Assembly (NCBI GenBank): GCA_035578175.1
Contig: JAQMRL010000003.1
Coordinates: forward strand, 90,312,469 to 90,376,468
DNA: 64,000 nucleotides
Direction of reading: 5' to 3'
Source of the DNA: Catonia carolina
Lineage: Eukaryota; Arthropoda; Insecta; Hemiptera; Achilidae
Position 1 is the first letter of the stretch. Every line of letters starts with the position of its first letter. The notes beneath the pieces were generated by a model. The model was not told the origin of the DNA, ran no database searches, and saw only the letters and a program-made list of their open reading frames with translations. The position numbers and the translations under genes are program-made. This document shows, in pieces, positions 46,982-58,742 of this stretch.

Positions 46982-48120
46982 TAAGACACTTTTTAATCAC
47001 CTGTTTAATTAAAGTACGCATTTTGCCAAAGAAACAATTTTCAACTATATTCCTAAATGTCTTATATGCCCCAGTGTGGCCTAACTCTTCATGGTATGTT
47101 TTGATTACCTCTTCTCTCCGTTTTACCGGTACTACAATCTTAAAATGCTGATCCTGTTTTTTCCTATAAAATAATATTCCATTGTGTACTACATAATTAT
47201 CTGTGAAGTCCTTTTTCCCTGAATTCAAGCTTTTAATAATCTGACTACAACATTCACAGTTCTCCTGTTCCAATTTAATGTTATAAAACAATTTACTCAA
47301 CGGTTTACTCTCTATCCTCAACATAAAAATTTTAAATTCCTGGTTTTCATTTTCTATGAATTCCTTTTCGTTCATTCTAGATAAAAAATCTGCTACAACA
47401 TTATCTTTACCCTTAATGAATTCCCATTTTAAATTGAATTCCTGTAAATATAGGATCCATCGCAAAATTCTACCGTTAGTAATCTTACAACTCTGCATAA
47501 ACGTTAACGCCTGATGATCTGTTCTGACAACAACATCATTACCCAACAAATAGGCCCTTAATTTTCTACACGCAAAAAGTACACTCAAAAGTTCCTTTTC
47601 TGTTATTGAATATTTCAATTCATGTTTGTTCAACTTTCTACTTACAAAACATACTACATTTTCTCTTCCTTCTTTATCCAACTGATAAAGGACTGCTCCT
47701 ACACTAAATTTGTTTGCATCACAACCAAGATAAAATGTTTCCTTAAAATCTGGATGTTTCAATACAACACAATTAAGAAATTTATTTTTTATTTCAACAA
47801 AAGCTCTTTCATGTTTCTCAGTCCATAAAAATTTATTATTCTTAGATAAAATATCAGTAAATGTACTGGTTAGTTCAGAATAATTCTGTTGAAACTTCCT
47901 ATAAAAATTTACACACCCAAGAAAGGCTTGTAACTCCTTCAAGCTTCTAGGAGCTGTAAATCTCTGTATTACTTCAATTTTTTCAGGATCTGCAGAAATG
48001 CCATCAGTACTAATTACATAACCTAAATACTTAATTTTCTCGGCCAAAAAGGAACTTTTTCCTAACTTAAGTGTTACATTAAACTGTCTCAACCTGTCAA
48101 AAATAACCTTAGTCCATATA
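46968..48120 (-). pseudogene. pol middle part: RT C-terminus, RNase H, integrase zinc region
   Basis: The frame begins within reverse transcriptase with no natural start (the apparent TTG start lies inside a continuous VIFDRLRQFNVTLKL). After the KYLGYVIS block, RNase H has LGCDANKFSVGAVL (first Asp), TEKELL (Glu) and TDHQAL (Asp), later ADFLSRM. It ends in the integrase zinc-binding region with YHEELGHTG (two His) and KKC, where the second Cys of the Cys pair is lost to the frameshift. RNase H removes the RNA template. It is shifted relative to the upstream frame by one missing base, near 48100-48120. Confidence 0.9.
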
Positions 48121-49411
48121 CATGCGTATTTAAATTATCTGAACATATTATTAAATCGTCGACGTACAAAATAACAAAATCTAGAACCTCCCTTCCTAAC
48201 ACAAAATTTAACCCCTTTATAAACTCTGCAACAGAATTTTTCAAACCAAAAGGTAAACGTTTATATTGATAATTATTTCCGTTACATAAAAATGAGACAT
48301 ATTTCCTACTATTAGGATGAAGCTCTACTTGCAAAAACCCACTTGTCAAGTCAAAAGAACTGATATATTTAACACCATGTAAGCGCATTAAAATTAAGTC
48401 TATATTTTCTGGATGAGTTTTATCAGAAATTATACATTTATTTAAATTTCTAGCATCCAAACATACTCTTAAATCTCCATTAGGTTTCTTTACAATAACC
48501 AAAGGATTTGTAAATTCAGACCCACTTGGTTCAATAATTCCATCAGCTAACATGTTATCAATTTCTACCTGTACTTGTTTTCTATAAGCATAAGGTATTG
48601 GATACGTTTTTCGGATCAATGGTGTATTCACCTTTACTTTTAATTTACATAAATAATTTTTAATTTTACCTGCTTTATTAGAAAATACATCTCTATACTC
48701 ATTAAAAACATCAATTAAGGCTTGCTTTTCTGAATCACTCTTATTATGGTCCTTTATGATCTCTCTTATTCCCTCCAATTGTCTAACCCAAATTTTCTCT
48801 TGTAAAGCCTCCTCGTCTAACACTTGTAAGTTATATAACCCATGTTCTGTCACATTTTTTACTGAAAAGAATATATTATCTTCTCCAATTACAAATACAT
48901 TTTTCCTGAAATCCAAACTGACCTTATATTTTTTTAAAAAATCACACCCAATTAGTATATTTACATTTAAATTTTTTACAATAAAGAAAACGTGAATACA
49001 CAATTGCTGTCCTACTTTAAATTCTAAAATTACCTGCTTATTAATCCCCGAACTACGCTTTCCCGTGGCAGTTAAAATAGTCATATTATTGACAGGCAAT
49101 TTAGAATAATTTACTTTTGTTTCCTTTTCTAGCTTATTTAGATAATCAAGGTTAATACATGATATTTCACTGCCAGAATCACACAATAAATTCAGGTTAT
49201 AATTTTCAATTTGTATCTCTATTTCAGCTAATTTAATATTTTCGCATACATTATTGGTTTGAAATTGATCACATTCTAGCTCCTCAAGCAAATCTGAAGT
49301 CACGTCATTATTTAAAATTAAGTTTAATATTTTATTATTATTATAAATTACCCTATCTTCATTAAAACCTACATTCATAGATGAACAGGTTAAATTTTTT
49401 TTATTCTCCAT
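48089..49411 (-). pseudogene. pol N-terminal part: protease and reverse transcriptase core
   Basis: The 440-codon frame starts ATG 17 bp after the gag stop, but is also open upstream in the -1 frame as far as the slippery site. The protease has LLCDSGSEIS (residues 75-84) and ILIGCDFL near 152-159. Reverse transcriptase follows with YPIPYAYRKQVQVEI, NPLVIVKKPNGDLRVCLD, SSFDLTSGFLQVEL, LPFGLKN and the active-site YVDD (416-419). After NTH (residues 428-430) the reading frame is lost and ends at a stop. The catalytic residues are intact; only the frame is broken, so the pol product would be truncated. Confidence 0.92.
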
Positions 49412-49426
49412 ATTTTTTCGTTCATC
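49380..49426 (-). promoter_or_regulatory. Candidate stimulatory stem for frameshifting
   Basis: On the sense strand GATGAAC (49420-49426) can pair with GTTCATC (49380-49386) across a 33-nt loop, starting 8 nt after the slippery heptamer. Seven pairs in AT-rich RNA is weak, so this is a possibility and not a demonstrated element. Confidence 0.35.
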
Positions 49427-49428
49427 AA

Positions 49429-51330
49429 CTACTTGTTTAAAGCCTGCTCTTCAGTGTGTACATCAGCATGAACTGTGATAGCATTAACTTTGTTTTCCTC
49501 TCTACGGTCAAAACTTCGGTTATTAAATACATCCCTGCGATTTTCACCCCCTTGTCTATAATCATATCTACTACCTCTATTGTTTTGTTCTCGCCGACTC
49601 TCTGGTCTTTTATTGTAACCATAATTAGTATATTTATTATTACTATTATTTTGCTCAAGATTTCTACTTCCAGAAAATTCACCCCTATTATTAATATAGC
49701 CTTTATTAGCAATAGTATTATTATCATTTCTCTCATGACCTCGGCCACCATTATTTATATAGTTATTAAAATTATGTTTATTAGGTTCCCAGACCTGCTC
49801 TCCCTCCATTTCATCTAAAAGTTGTATAAAACTATCCACATTATTTATATTTCCTATAACCCTTGCTCTGTTTACTGCATTATTGAAATGCCTACTAATT
49901 AATTTTATTAATTCTTTCTCCTGTAAGGCAGGTTCTAAATATTTCCCTTTGTTAATTTTTGAAATAAAATATGTTGACATTTTAGTATTCCTATAGTGAT
50001 TAAACCGTCCAAACTGCAAGTCTTGTCTGACCACACTTTGTACGCTGTCTGACCAGAATTTGTCCCTAAATTTTTTTACAAACTGGTTTAAACTGTTTAT
50101 ATCAGATCTAACAAATATCCACCATTCAGAGGCTGTTTTATTTACTAACAAACTTTCATTTATAATATTTTTTATTATTTTCCAGCTTTCAACTTCATAA
50201 GTCTCAATCTCATATTTTAACATGTTTATAAACTCCATAGGATTTTTATCATTGAAATTAATTTTTATATTAAAATTCGTATATTTGGTGTCATTAATTA
50301 TGTCCCTATTCCTTTGTTCTATACACTTATCTACATTACCCTTCAAATTATCCAAATTATTTTGCATTTTGTTATTCAAAATTTCATGTTTTTCTTTCAT
50401 ATCTAAAATAGTTTTTTCCTGTTCCCCTAACTCACTTTTAATTTCTAGAATACTATTTTTATTCGAGCCTATTTCTTTATTTATTTTATCAACTTTCCCA
50501 TTTAAATTGTTATATTTATCATCCTGCCTTTTAAACTCTTCATTTATTTCAACAGTCTGAGTCTCAACAACATTTTTTAACAGACTAACCTTAATTTCGT
50601 TATCCTCGATCCTTTTCTCATAATCCCTTTTGAAATCTGACCTAATTTTATCAATCCTTTTATATACATCAATGAAAGAATCTTTACTAACTTGCTCTAT
50701 TCTATCTATCTTTCTGTTTAAATTTTCTATTAATTCAGCCTGTTCATCTAATTTACTACTCATATCCTCTCCTCGTTTATCTATTTTATTTTCTAACCTG
50801 CTATTTTGTTCATCCAATCTTTTATTTAAATTATTTAACTCACCACTCAAACTATTACCCTGCTGAGTTATTAAATTTATTAACTGTTGAAACATATTCG
50901 TGGTTAGTTTGTCCTGATCACCATTATTACTATTTCTATCACTAATCATACCCATCTCATCATGTGATGTGTCCACCACACCTGCATCCATTCCCACATC
51001 AACGCTGTCAACAATGGCCCTGTCCTCCTCTTCATCCTCAGACGAATCGCCAGCTTCATCTTTATCATCTTCATTTTCCGACGAATCAATTTCATCATCA
51101 TCATCAGTTTTCTTTCTTCTTTTAGATGTAGTCATCTTCTTTTCAGCTGGAGAAGACGCAACCTCGAACAGATATGACTCCGGATTATGTCCTTCATCTT
51201 CTAAAGCCCTCTGAATACGCTCCACGAGTACAGCTTTCACACCTTTGATTTCGACATCTCGTTTCCTTAGCTCCACCTTTAACTCCGCTACACGAAGATC
51301 CATTAAACTCTTCTTCTCAGTCTGTGACAT
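49429..51330 (-). CDS. Gag with N-terminal SAP motif
   Basis: 633 codons, intact. The N-terminus (MDLRVAELKVELRKRD and GVKAVLVERIQRAL, residues 10-42) matches the SAP motif, a short helix-turn-helix known to bind DNA, mostly AT-rich. An acidic stretch follows (about 75-130), then a long region with coiled-coil character (about 150-345), then a capsid-like part (about 350-545). The C-terminus is rich in Asn, Arg and Gly. No CCHC zinc knuckle is seen, so the Arg/Gly tail may do the RNA packaging. Gag forms the particle. The start ATG is 142 bp from the 5' LTR. Confidence 0.9.
   Translation of the reverse strand: MSQTEKKSLMDLRVAELKVELRKRDVEIKGVKAVLVERIQRALEDEGHNPESYLFEVASSPAEKKMTTSKRRKKTDDDDEIDSSENEDDKDEAGDSSEDEEEDRAIVDSVDVGMDAGVVDTSHDEMGMISDRNSNNGDQDKLTTNMFQQLINLITQQGNSLSGELNNLNKRLDEQNSRLENKIDKRGEDMSSKLDEQAELIENLNRKIDRIEQVSKDSFIDVYKRIDKIRSDFKRDYEKRIEDNEIKVSLLKNVVETQTVEINEEFKRQDDKYNNLNGKVDKINKEIGSNKNSILEIKSELGEQEKTILDMKEKHEILNNKMQNNLDNLKGNVDKCIEQRNRDIINDTKYTNFNIKINFNDKNPMEFINMLKYEIETYEVESWKIIKNIINESLLVNKTASEWWIFVRSDINSLNQFVKKFRDKFWSDSVQSVVRQDLQFGRFNHYRNTKMSTYFISKINKGKYLEPALQEKELIKLISRHFNNAVNRARVIGNINNVDSFIQLLDEMEGEQVWEPNKHNFNNYINNGGRGHERNDNNTIANKGYINNRGEFSGSRNLEQNNSNNKYTNYGYNKRPESRREQNNRGSRYDYRQGGENRRDVFNNRSFDRREENKVNAITVHADVHTEEQALNK
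49435..49441 (-). promoter_or_regulatory. TTTAAAC slippery heptamer at gag/pol
   Basis: On the sense strand the last gag codons read GCT TTA AAC AAG TAG. The phase is T TTA AAC, the canonical X XXY YYZ pattern for -1 ribosomal frameshifting. Pol lies in the -1 frame and is open from the heptamer to the pol ATG. This explains how a Gag-Pol fusion would be made. Confidence 0.75.
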
Positions 51331-51450
51331 AATTACTTTTCCTTTTTAAAGTCTTTATAAAGTCTTTTGCATACCTTATATATTCTTTAACATATACCTT
51401 TACATGTTCTTTAACATAGGTTCTTGGACAGACTCTTTAATTAATTCTGG

Positions 51451-51468
51451 TCCCCACCAGGGATGCCA
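51451..51468 (-). promoter_or_regulatory. Primer-binding site candidate
   Basis: On the sense strand, 4 nt inside the 5' LTR end, TGGCATCCCTGGTGGGGA begins with TGG, as expected for pairing with a tRNA 3' CCA. I cannot match it to a particular tRNA with confidence. Confidence 0.5.
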
Positions 51469-51472
51469 TATT

Positions 51473-51900
51473 TGTAGACGTCCTTTCTACAATAAATGAA
51501 TTTCTTACAAGATTTAAATCATAAATTAATGTTATATTCTTTATTTTCTCGTTTACAATATTTTTTTAATTAATTAATTAATTTGCATTTATCATTGTTA
51601 TTATTATCTTGTCCCATTATATTACTCACTCCAATTCTATTTATTTTTTAAATATTTAAATTTCATTTCATTTTTAAAAGAACAAACATGGATGGGACCT
51701 ACCTTCCTTCAACGTTCAGGTCCCACTAAAATCTTTTAACAATTTCTTCATCCTCCTTTAGTTGTCTAGCAACCAGATTTTGTTTATCCCTTCTTTTTTA
51801 AATTAAAATAATTTTTATCCTTTTCACCAGCTGGGTCTATTTACATTTATTTAACTAAAAAATAAACAAAACCAGCTGTCAATGATTTTGAATCGTTACA
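51473..51900 (-). repeat. 5' LTR of the gypsy element
   Basis: 428 bp, identical to 45291-45718. It should hold the element's promoter, but I see no clear TATA box that I would trust in such AT-rich sequence. Confidence 0.95.
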
Positions 51901-51904
51901 ACTA

Positions 51905-54060
51905 CTCCAAATTTGCTTAGCCTAATGAGTATAGAAGATCAAGTACGCTGTGTAGTTTGAGTCTATTAAAACCAATGCCATTATTGTCTAACAGAGCTAT
52001 GCAATTGGAATGATCATGAAGCCTACGAAGATATCGTTAATTGAAAACTAACAATATCCGCTTCACCGTTTTTCTGTTACGTCAGCATATCTATGTCTGA
52101 TGTTTCAAAGAAATCCAAACATTTCTCTGAGAATTTTTGTCTGGAAACGATCAAGTATTTCTATATTTAAATTGCTAGCAGTTTTCTATAGCTGAATGCC
52201 GCAAGTCCACAATGGTATTAGTATCAATGGTATCTATAGAGTATAAACTCAGAAGAGGAAGATAAGCTTGATTTTTCATCCAACAACCAGAACATAACCT
52301 AGATTTATTTAGAGAGGTTCAATTGATGACACTTGGGTTCCACGTTAGTTTACGATGCAGATTGTACCATCTAACAACATTAAACTGTAAAATCAGTTTC
52401 CGTCGAGGTAACTCTAGGACAGGTTTTATGTCAAAGCGTTATTGCATAATAAAATTTACCCATATTTTTTTTTTATTGAAACTAAAATTGATACAGTTCT
52501 ATAGTAATTCGACATTAATTGTTTAGTTTTTAGCAATGTATAAAATAAATTATCACATCAAACCTCATACAATTACTCGAATTTTTATGATTATGCTTCA
52601 CTGTTAAGTGATTGAGTATGTAAAATTGGAGTGATCAGTTTTGTTCAAATTTAAACACACTATTTTGACTGAAACTTATTAAATAGATTACCAATTGTAG
52701 TGTATTGCCTAAAGTTAACTTTGTATTATAATGCAGTAACTTTTATCAAACTCTATAAACGCAGATAATAACCTGTCACCCGTCAAAATGTCTACGTCTA
52801 CGTTGGTGTAAATCACAAACAACTTTATCGGCCTGTATAACTAAAGTTAAAATGATAGTCACATCTTCCTTCATTACAATTGTCACGTTATCAAATCTAA
52901 AGCTTCTAATATTATTTGCAATTTCAACAGTCAAAATTATGTTCAATTACAAAGAAATCTACACATTTCAATAATACGTTGAGAAATCAAATTTTGTAAT
53001 AATCATAAAAGTTTAACCTAAAAAATATACATACATTTTTTTACCGTGGCTAGTGAATTTATCCCTAGGATCCGAAAAATTATTCGCCGTTATTCAAATA
53101 GTGACAAGTTCAGATTCAAAGTAATCATTACTAAAAAATGTTTTATGAAACTTTTAGAAAATGATTGAGGAAATAATTTCGTTTTCATTGCTTTCTGTTC
53201 TCCCCTTACAACCATCTTGTTCTTCCCCGAAAAAATACCTACTGTACGCAAGGAAGCGGATGAAATACTTAAGTTCTTCGATTACAATTCAGCAGGATAG
53301 TCTTAAACTTAGTGTCATACACATTACCTAACAGGGAATAAACTATACATCAACCCTAAGGATCTTTATAACTTTAATGAATTATTAAAACTAATCTGAT
53401 TAACTAGTACGTAACTCAGTACTTGACAACTCTATGGGTTATCATAAAGGGATTATTAATAAACCAAACACAATTAACAATAACTACTTATCAGTTTTTT
53501 GTTACTGATGCTACCATGCAAGCTATTCATGACTTATATCAAGAAATCTTTTGTTCAGTTCACAAGAACAACTACACTTCACTGTACACAAACTCATTCT
53601 TCTTGAACGTAGGTAGATTAGTATTAAAACCGTCAACGCCATTGCGTGGGATACATTCTTTAACTCCTCAATAATTACTAAAGAAAAGAATGTACTATAT
53701 ATATTTTTTTACCAAGCAGTAATTTTTCTCTTTTCTAGTTTATTGAAAGTCTTATAATTTTCTTAGTCAAAAGCGACTTTGATGGATTTTAACATGTTAA
53801 AATATATCAGACTTAGTCTGTAACCGAACTAGAGTCCTTCTGATTTTCAGTGCAAACGGTAGTAACGGTAGTATGTCACGGAGTTGTTTTAACATCATTG
53901 CATTGTTCCATCAATTAAGATTCATTTCTGTATTTTTTGTTCTAATTTAAAAAAATGTATGAGTGTAGCCATTCTTAAATTCTCTTAATCATAAACCAAA
54001 CCAACTTCAAACACCATAATAACTCAGTAAAATATCTGAATATATGTACGTAGTTAATGC
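51905..54060. other. Non-coding stretch
   Basis: No exon, RNA gene or named repeat is recognised. Short frames here look like chance. Confidence 0.35.
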
Positions 54061-54566
54061 CTATAGTCGTTTGTACGTTCAGTTGACAAAACGGAGTAGT
54101 ATAGGACAGTGTATTTCTTATGGGGCTCTGACTGCTACTAGCACGTGCACAAACATCGGCTTTGTAGATCAATCAATACCATCATAACCAACATTCCACT
54201 TTTCCACGCCCTATCGATAACAAACCTTTATGATGTAAAGTAGTCTACTGTGTGTCCTATAACTTGATAGCCTCCAGCAGAGAGGAGCAATATGCGGATT
54301 ATAAAACCATTTCAGAAAACAAACATCTAATTTTTAAGAAAATAAAACTTGTCGTATATGACATATTTTTATAAAACAAAATTTTTTTCTAAAAAATTAT
54401 TTCGGAAAACACATTTCTACCTTAAAAAATACGTGTTCTAAAATGGTTTAAAAATGTATTTATACACACGTCCAGATGCCTTTAATTGATGTTGCGTTAG
54501 CGCAACTAAAGCAGTGACGATTCCCATTACATCCATTGTGTCAACTGAACGTGCAAACGACTATAG
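54061..54566. mobile_element. Tc1/mariner-type MITE
   Basis: The ends are inverted repeats of about 28 bp: TATAGTCGTTTGTACGTTCA on the left and its near-perfect reverse complement on the right, one substitution apart. Both lie beside TA. There is no transposase inside the 506 bp. Terminal similarity decays gradually inward. Confidence 0.65.
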
Positions 54567-55684
54567 AAATTACCGGGAAGTTTGGCCTACGAGCCAACGT
54601 TCAAAGAAAGGTTCAAGGTAGTTATCCTACGCAAGGTTATGGAGTTGAAGACAAAGAATGGAGAGAAAAGAATAACTGTATCAGGGAACGATGCAAAGAA
54701 AATTAGAAAAACATATCTAAATATCCACCGGTAGAGTGGGTAATAAACGGTTGAAAACAATTTTTTTTTGGACGCCAAGTAACACATATAAATGTGTGAT
54801 GGAAAACTAATAAAGGTCTCTTAAAATTTTTAAATAAAACTTTAAAAATACTAAAGCAAAAATGTACAGATTTGTACAATAGGTGTGACTATTTTTAGAC
54901 AAGTCCAAAACTAGAGGAACGAATAAAAGGCGGAAATTTACAGTGAAATAAAACTGAAAATATGGGATGCAGTAAAAGATTTGAAAATGTTTTAAAAGTG
55001 CTTGACATATATTATGTTGTATTTTAAACAAAACAACAAATTGAGAAATGAGATAATTGAATTGAAATTGTATTAGTAATAACGGGATGTGCTATATTCG
55101 AGTAGTGCATCTGATGATGTTATTGGAAGAAAAAGCACGAACTTTTGGTAACACAACAAAAGTAAAGAATGTCGTTGCTTCATTCACCACAGTTCTACGC
55201 TCTCGTTACAGATTTGCCCCAGAAAAACGTAATTAAAGTTGAATGTAACAGTAAAAAGTTGATGGTGACTTTCCACTTGTGATATGATGTGGCTTTAATT
55301 GAACGAACATTGTTCGGGGCAACTTGACCGGGTCGCACATCTGGTATCTCTCTCATTCCCAACGTACACACTCCCCACTCACTCTATTTTCTTCCTGACT
55401 GAAAATACATTTTTCTTTTTTACTCATGACAGTGCGTTATCATTTATTTTGCTCTCGTAACTGCATTTATTGAAAAAAGGAAACTCGACGGTTAAGTTGT
55501 AAAAGTTATATTTTTCCCAACAAAACTTGAAATGATTCCTCACAAATGTTTAAAATGTTAAAGTAATGTGAAGTTAATAAAAGTACTATTATCTGTAAAG
55601 TTAAATAGATATTTGTCATATTAAAAAAACTAAACTTTTTAGTTGTCTTTCAATTATTCCTATCTTGATAAACTTATAAAATAT
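54567..55684. other. Non-coding stretch
   Basis: AT-rich with no recognised exon or repeat. Frames on the minus strand (54587-55031) have no recognisable domain. Confidence 0.35.
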
Positions 55685-56429
55685 TGTGACAATATATAAA
55701 GGAATGTGGGTTCGCGAATTTTCGAGGAAGACCGAGAGATTTGAAATGTTGTTGTGAATAATAAGAGTAATAAAAGTGTTTTCTGAGAAGTAGTTAAGGA
55801 ATATTACGTGTAATATAAGAAGTGGTCTTTTACAGTAAAGGTAGGTCTGGTTTTTGATGTCCCTTGGTATTGTGAGAGCCAGGTACCTATTTAGATAATT
55901 GGTTTTTTTATAACACCTTCTACTCATTCATCCTAATTTGTTTACAGTAGTTAAGATTTATCCAGAAGCCGTAAGAAGGATTTTGTATTTTATTATTATA
56001 TCGAAAATCTCTGTCTTTTCTCGAACTCTCCATTATCCCACCTATAAAAGCGCCGGGTTGTTTATGGTCTGATGTTAGTTACGTTTTGTCTGTGATTGAG
56101 CGAGCGTATTCGATAGTGCATACAGGTAGTCCAGTGCGTTAGAAGCGGTCAACGTTACGGCGAATAACTGTCCATCGTTTAACTTTTATTTATTCTGTAT
56201 AGTTTTTTTGTAAGTAGAAATTAGTAAATTGTTTAAGTTATTTATTGTATTAGTTAATTAATAGTTAGTTAGTTACTTATTAAGAAATTTAATTGTAGTT
56301 TACTTGCAGATTTTAGTCACTTATTTAGTTGTAATAAATACCTACTTGTATTATTTTAAAATTTAGTGTGTTAATTTTTTAATTTATCCAGATCCCGAAA
56401 TAGACTTTAGAAATAGCCTAAGTGTCACA
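55685..56429 (+). mobile_element. Solo LTR, relative of 12464-13801
   Basis: The unit starts TGTGACAATAT and ends AGTGTCACA. It shares ordered blocks with 12464-13801: GTACCTATTTAGATAATTGG, the AACTGTCCATCG block, TGTAATAAATACC and the terminal GTCACA. A TATAAAAG at about 56043 fits an LTR promoter. No matching flanking duplication is seen (ATAT left, GTAC right), so the ends or the history are uncertain. Confidence 0.45.
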
Positions 56430-57769
56430 GTACATACAGACAAACTTTTCGTTATTTAGTACATACATTAAGCAAATTATTAATGATTAGATTTTGTAGT
56501 CTTTAGCATGATTGGGAGCAGATCCGAGTTGTCAGATTTGACTACCGGCTAAGGTTTAGAGAATTTTTGAACACTCAAATTCACAGTATTTTTTAATAAC
56601 CAAAGTTGTTTATGACCACATTACAATGACAAATTTAGATAACCGAAATTACAAAGTCTCGGTGTAACTTACAACAAAGTGTTTAAGGTCCATTTTCCGG
56701 CTGTGGTCTAGAAAATGTATGCAAAAAACTGGTGTTCGGTGAAAACGATGAAAAGAAAGTTAAAATACTACAACCAGCAATAACTGTATTGCAGTATTTG
56801 TATATCTAAAAGTTTAGGGGTTTGTTTACCTAACTCGGTCTCAGATCCCACTGACCTTTTTTAACACGAAGCTATCTACATGCAGATTTTTCATTACCCA
56901 TCGTTATTATCTCCAAATTCTTGATAAATGGAAATGAAAAATGAACGGGTTTAACAAATTTTTGATAATATTCCTCACGGATCACTAAATTACTATGTGG
57001 CCGTTATGAAAACTACATTCTACTGTTTTGAGAAAGTTTAATTTGTTTTGGAAGGAATTTCGCAAGTTTGAAAAGTCATACAACCATCAGCTCTTCGCTG
57101 ACCCATTGGTAAATTTGGGGTTTTTATATACTTTCAGTATAACGACAATGTTCCTGCCCAGCCAGAGTTTCTTTCATCAATGTAAGATTACACTATCATT
57201 CGGTGGGTTAGACGATTTGGGTTTAATTTAAAAAATGAAAAATGTTCGTACAGAATTAACTACAAAAAATTACTCGTAACCTCTTTACTGGCTCGTAGCA
57301 TAAGACGGTTAAGAAGATTACCCTAGATTCTCTTATATTAAAGTTAGAGAAAATTCTCCCAGTGTATCAGAAACATGTAATGTTCAATTATCTGGTAGTT
57401 ACTTATACGTCCACGTAAATTAAAAACGACAACATGATTACTTTCTTACGACAATATAACAGAGAAAATTTAATTTAGGTATTTGAAACAGATTCTTCAG
57501 AACAAACTATATAACGTTACGTATTGTGTGGAGTGTGTTTCGTAAGGTGCTTTTTTATAGTTCACCAATTGGATCTAAAAAGTTATAAAGTTTACAAGAA
57601 ACAGTAAATGTGAAATATCCTTATTTCTTCTCCAAAATTTAAATTACGATATTAGCATTTTTTAAATACTAGTAATTGTTCGAATTTGGTGAATAAATTC
57701 ATATTTAAAAAATCCCTTTCATGAGATGACGCGTTATATATCTGGTGGCAATTTTTAATAAGTAAATTC
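56430..57769. other. Non-coding stretch
   Basis: Nothing recognised; short frames only. Confidence 0.35.
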
Positions 57770-58030
57770 TTTGACTCATGGCAAAAACCATTAGTGTTTT
57801 TTGTATCTGCTCTTCAAGACGAATGAATGACACTATTTTTGTTTCAAAATTCCGACTTAAATTTTTTCCCTTCCGGTTTTGGGCACTTCTGGTTGAAACC
57901 GGAACTTAAAACCTAATGACTTTGGTATCTACTCTTTAAGAGGAATCGAATAACACTATTTTTTTCCAAATTTTGACTTTGATTTCTTGACTTCCCGTCA
58001 AAACCGGAACTTTAAACCCACTTACTTTTT
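57770..58030. repeat. Degenerate tandem repeat, about 118 bp unit
   Basis: A little over two units share CTTCAAGACGAAT or a variant, ACACTATTTTT, TTTTGACTT and an AACCGGAACTT block. The units are diverged. Confidence 0.6.
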
Positions 58031-58742
58031 TGTTTAGATTACGAATCCAAAAACCGTTAGTTGTTATCGCTTGTAGTTTCTGACATCTGGATGTGACGGT
58101 CGGATTAACAGACAAAACAAAATTATACATGGCAATTTTTACAAATTGCCACTAATTACCACTTCATTTATTGTGGATTTCGGTGATATAATTTTAAGAC
58201 ATTTTTATTCTGTTGTATCACCCACTAAAACATAGTTGAAACATTCATATGACTCACTCTTGCCAATATAAAAAAATAATGAAACATATAACCTAAGTTT
58301 AATCATGAGTAAATCCAAATATGTCAGAGTTGAGGTTAGTACAATAACTTTTTTGAGTGTTTTTGGAGTTTTAGACCTCCTGGAAAGCTATGCGAAGAGT
58401 TCGTTTCGTCTATCTTCGAGTAACTTTTACTTTACGCCAATAAGACTATTCCATGCCAGTCGTCTGTCAATATCCAGATGAGCTTTAAGCTCATCTACTA
58501 AATTTTGAACATTTAAGTATAGCCTGTATATTTACTGTATATGTTAAATAACTAAATAATTGGAAACCTACTCCAACCTTTGTTTCACAGATGATTTTGG
58601 TGAAAAATACAAGGCGGAAACGCCTTAAATATCTTAAATTAAAATCCACCAAGACAACAAGTTTTGCGTTTTACATTATATGAATTTTCTTGTAATATTA
58701 GAAAAATCACTGATATTTATTTTATTTCTATTCTTTTAATCT
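58031..58742. other. Non-coding stretch
   Basis: Nothing recognised. Confidence 0.35.

Larger units (their letters stand above)
45291..51900 (-). mobile_element. Full-length Ty3/gypsy retrotransposon
   Basis: The element runs from one LTR to the other over 6610 bp and is flanked by ACTA on both sides (45287-45290 and 51901-51904), a 4-bp target duplication. It is on the minus strand. Order is 5' LTR, leader, gag, protease, reverse transcriptase, RNase H, integrase, 3' LTR; RNase H before integrase is the Ty3/gypsy order. There is no env-like frame after integrase. Both LTRs are identical, so the insertion is young, yet pol carries two frameshifts. Confidence 0.95.

Noticed and set aside
48092..48092. 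An independent start for the second pol frame
   Set aside because: The apparent start is a TTG within a continuous reverse transcriptase block; the frame is a continuation after a one-base loss.
55430..56430. A host promoter, based on TATAAAAG at about 56043
   Set aside because: The region aligns block by block with the solo LTR at 12464-13801, so the TATA box is better explained as an LTR promoter.
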